DNA of 13,072 bases from an uncultured Christensenellaceae bacterium (lineage in GTDB: Bacteria; Bacillota; Clostridia; Christensenellales; Christensenellaceae), in the NCBI GenBank assembly GCA_934373295.1, contig CAKROK010000059.1, positions 1 through 13,072 on the forward strand, read 5' to 3'. Under the pieces are notes generated by a model, which saw only the letters and a list, made by a program, of their open reading frames with translations, was not told the DNA's origin and ran no database searches. Below are positions 13,061-13,072 of this stretch, piece by piece (within the stretch, counting starts at the first letter, position 1; each line of letters begins with the position of its first letter). The position numbers were made by a program, and so were the translations under genes.

Positions 13061-13072
13061 GATATATCCTCC

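Overview
The window looks like a chromosomal stretch of a mid-GC Gram-positive anaerobe of the Clostridia type. The evidence is strong Shine-Dalgarno sites (AAGGAGG-like), sigma-A promoters with TTGACA/TATAAT boxes, lipoproteins with a Gram-positive style anchor, frequent ATA isoleucine codons, and housekeeping proteins (TyrRS, YigZ/IMPACT) of bacterial type. I cannot place it to genus from sequence alone.

Layout. (1) 1-104 is an intergenic hairpin repeat. (2) 198-4059 is a plus-strand unit: a sigma-A promoter, an ABC ATPase starting at TTG 320, a 12-helix ABC permease, an alpha/beta hydrolase of the lysophospholipase/monoacylglycerol lipase type, and a PPC/DUF296 protein, closed by a clear terminator at 4035-4059. 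(3) 4151-4524 is a dense cluster of hairpins and repeats; its first module is an inverted copy of 1-104. (4) 4579-6450 on the minus strand holds tyrS followed by yigZ, with a promoter at 6501-6529. (5) A 105-residue membrane protein (6567-6884, minus) has its own promoter. (6) 6979-7852 is about 900 bases without a gene, filled with several families of hairpin repeats that recur elsewhere in the window. (7) 7875-9116 (minus) is a six-helix membrane protein with a cytoplasmic domain that looks like a permuted papain/NlpC-type fold (His245...Cys367, numbered from the upstream ATG at 9140). (8) Divergent from it, 9341-10550 (plus) encodes a polynucleotide-kinase-like P-loop protein overlapping a Thg1-like 3'-5' nucleotidyltransferase. 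(9) 10551-13060 (minus) holds two lipoproteins, a type 1 periplasmic-binding-protein-like one and one with a DxDGDG calcium-type loop. They share an almost identical N-terminal export/anchor segment but unrelated mature domains, and a MITE-like element separates them.

The most interesting system is the kinase plus Thg1-like pair. A 5'-OH kinase joined by translational overlap to an enzyme that adds nucleotides to 5' ends suggests a two-step RNA 5'-end (probably tRNA) repair operon. Its first gene has an odd ribosome-binding site, with a hairpin between the Shine-Dalgarno and the start codon. Its promoter lies back to back with that of the papain-like membrane protein. The repeats are the second theme: modular, strongly folded, found in both orientations and confined to non-coding DNA.
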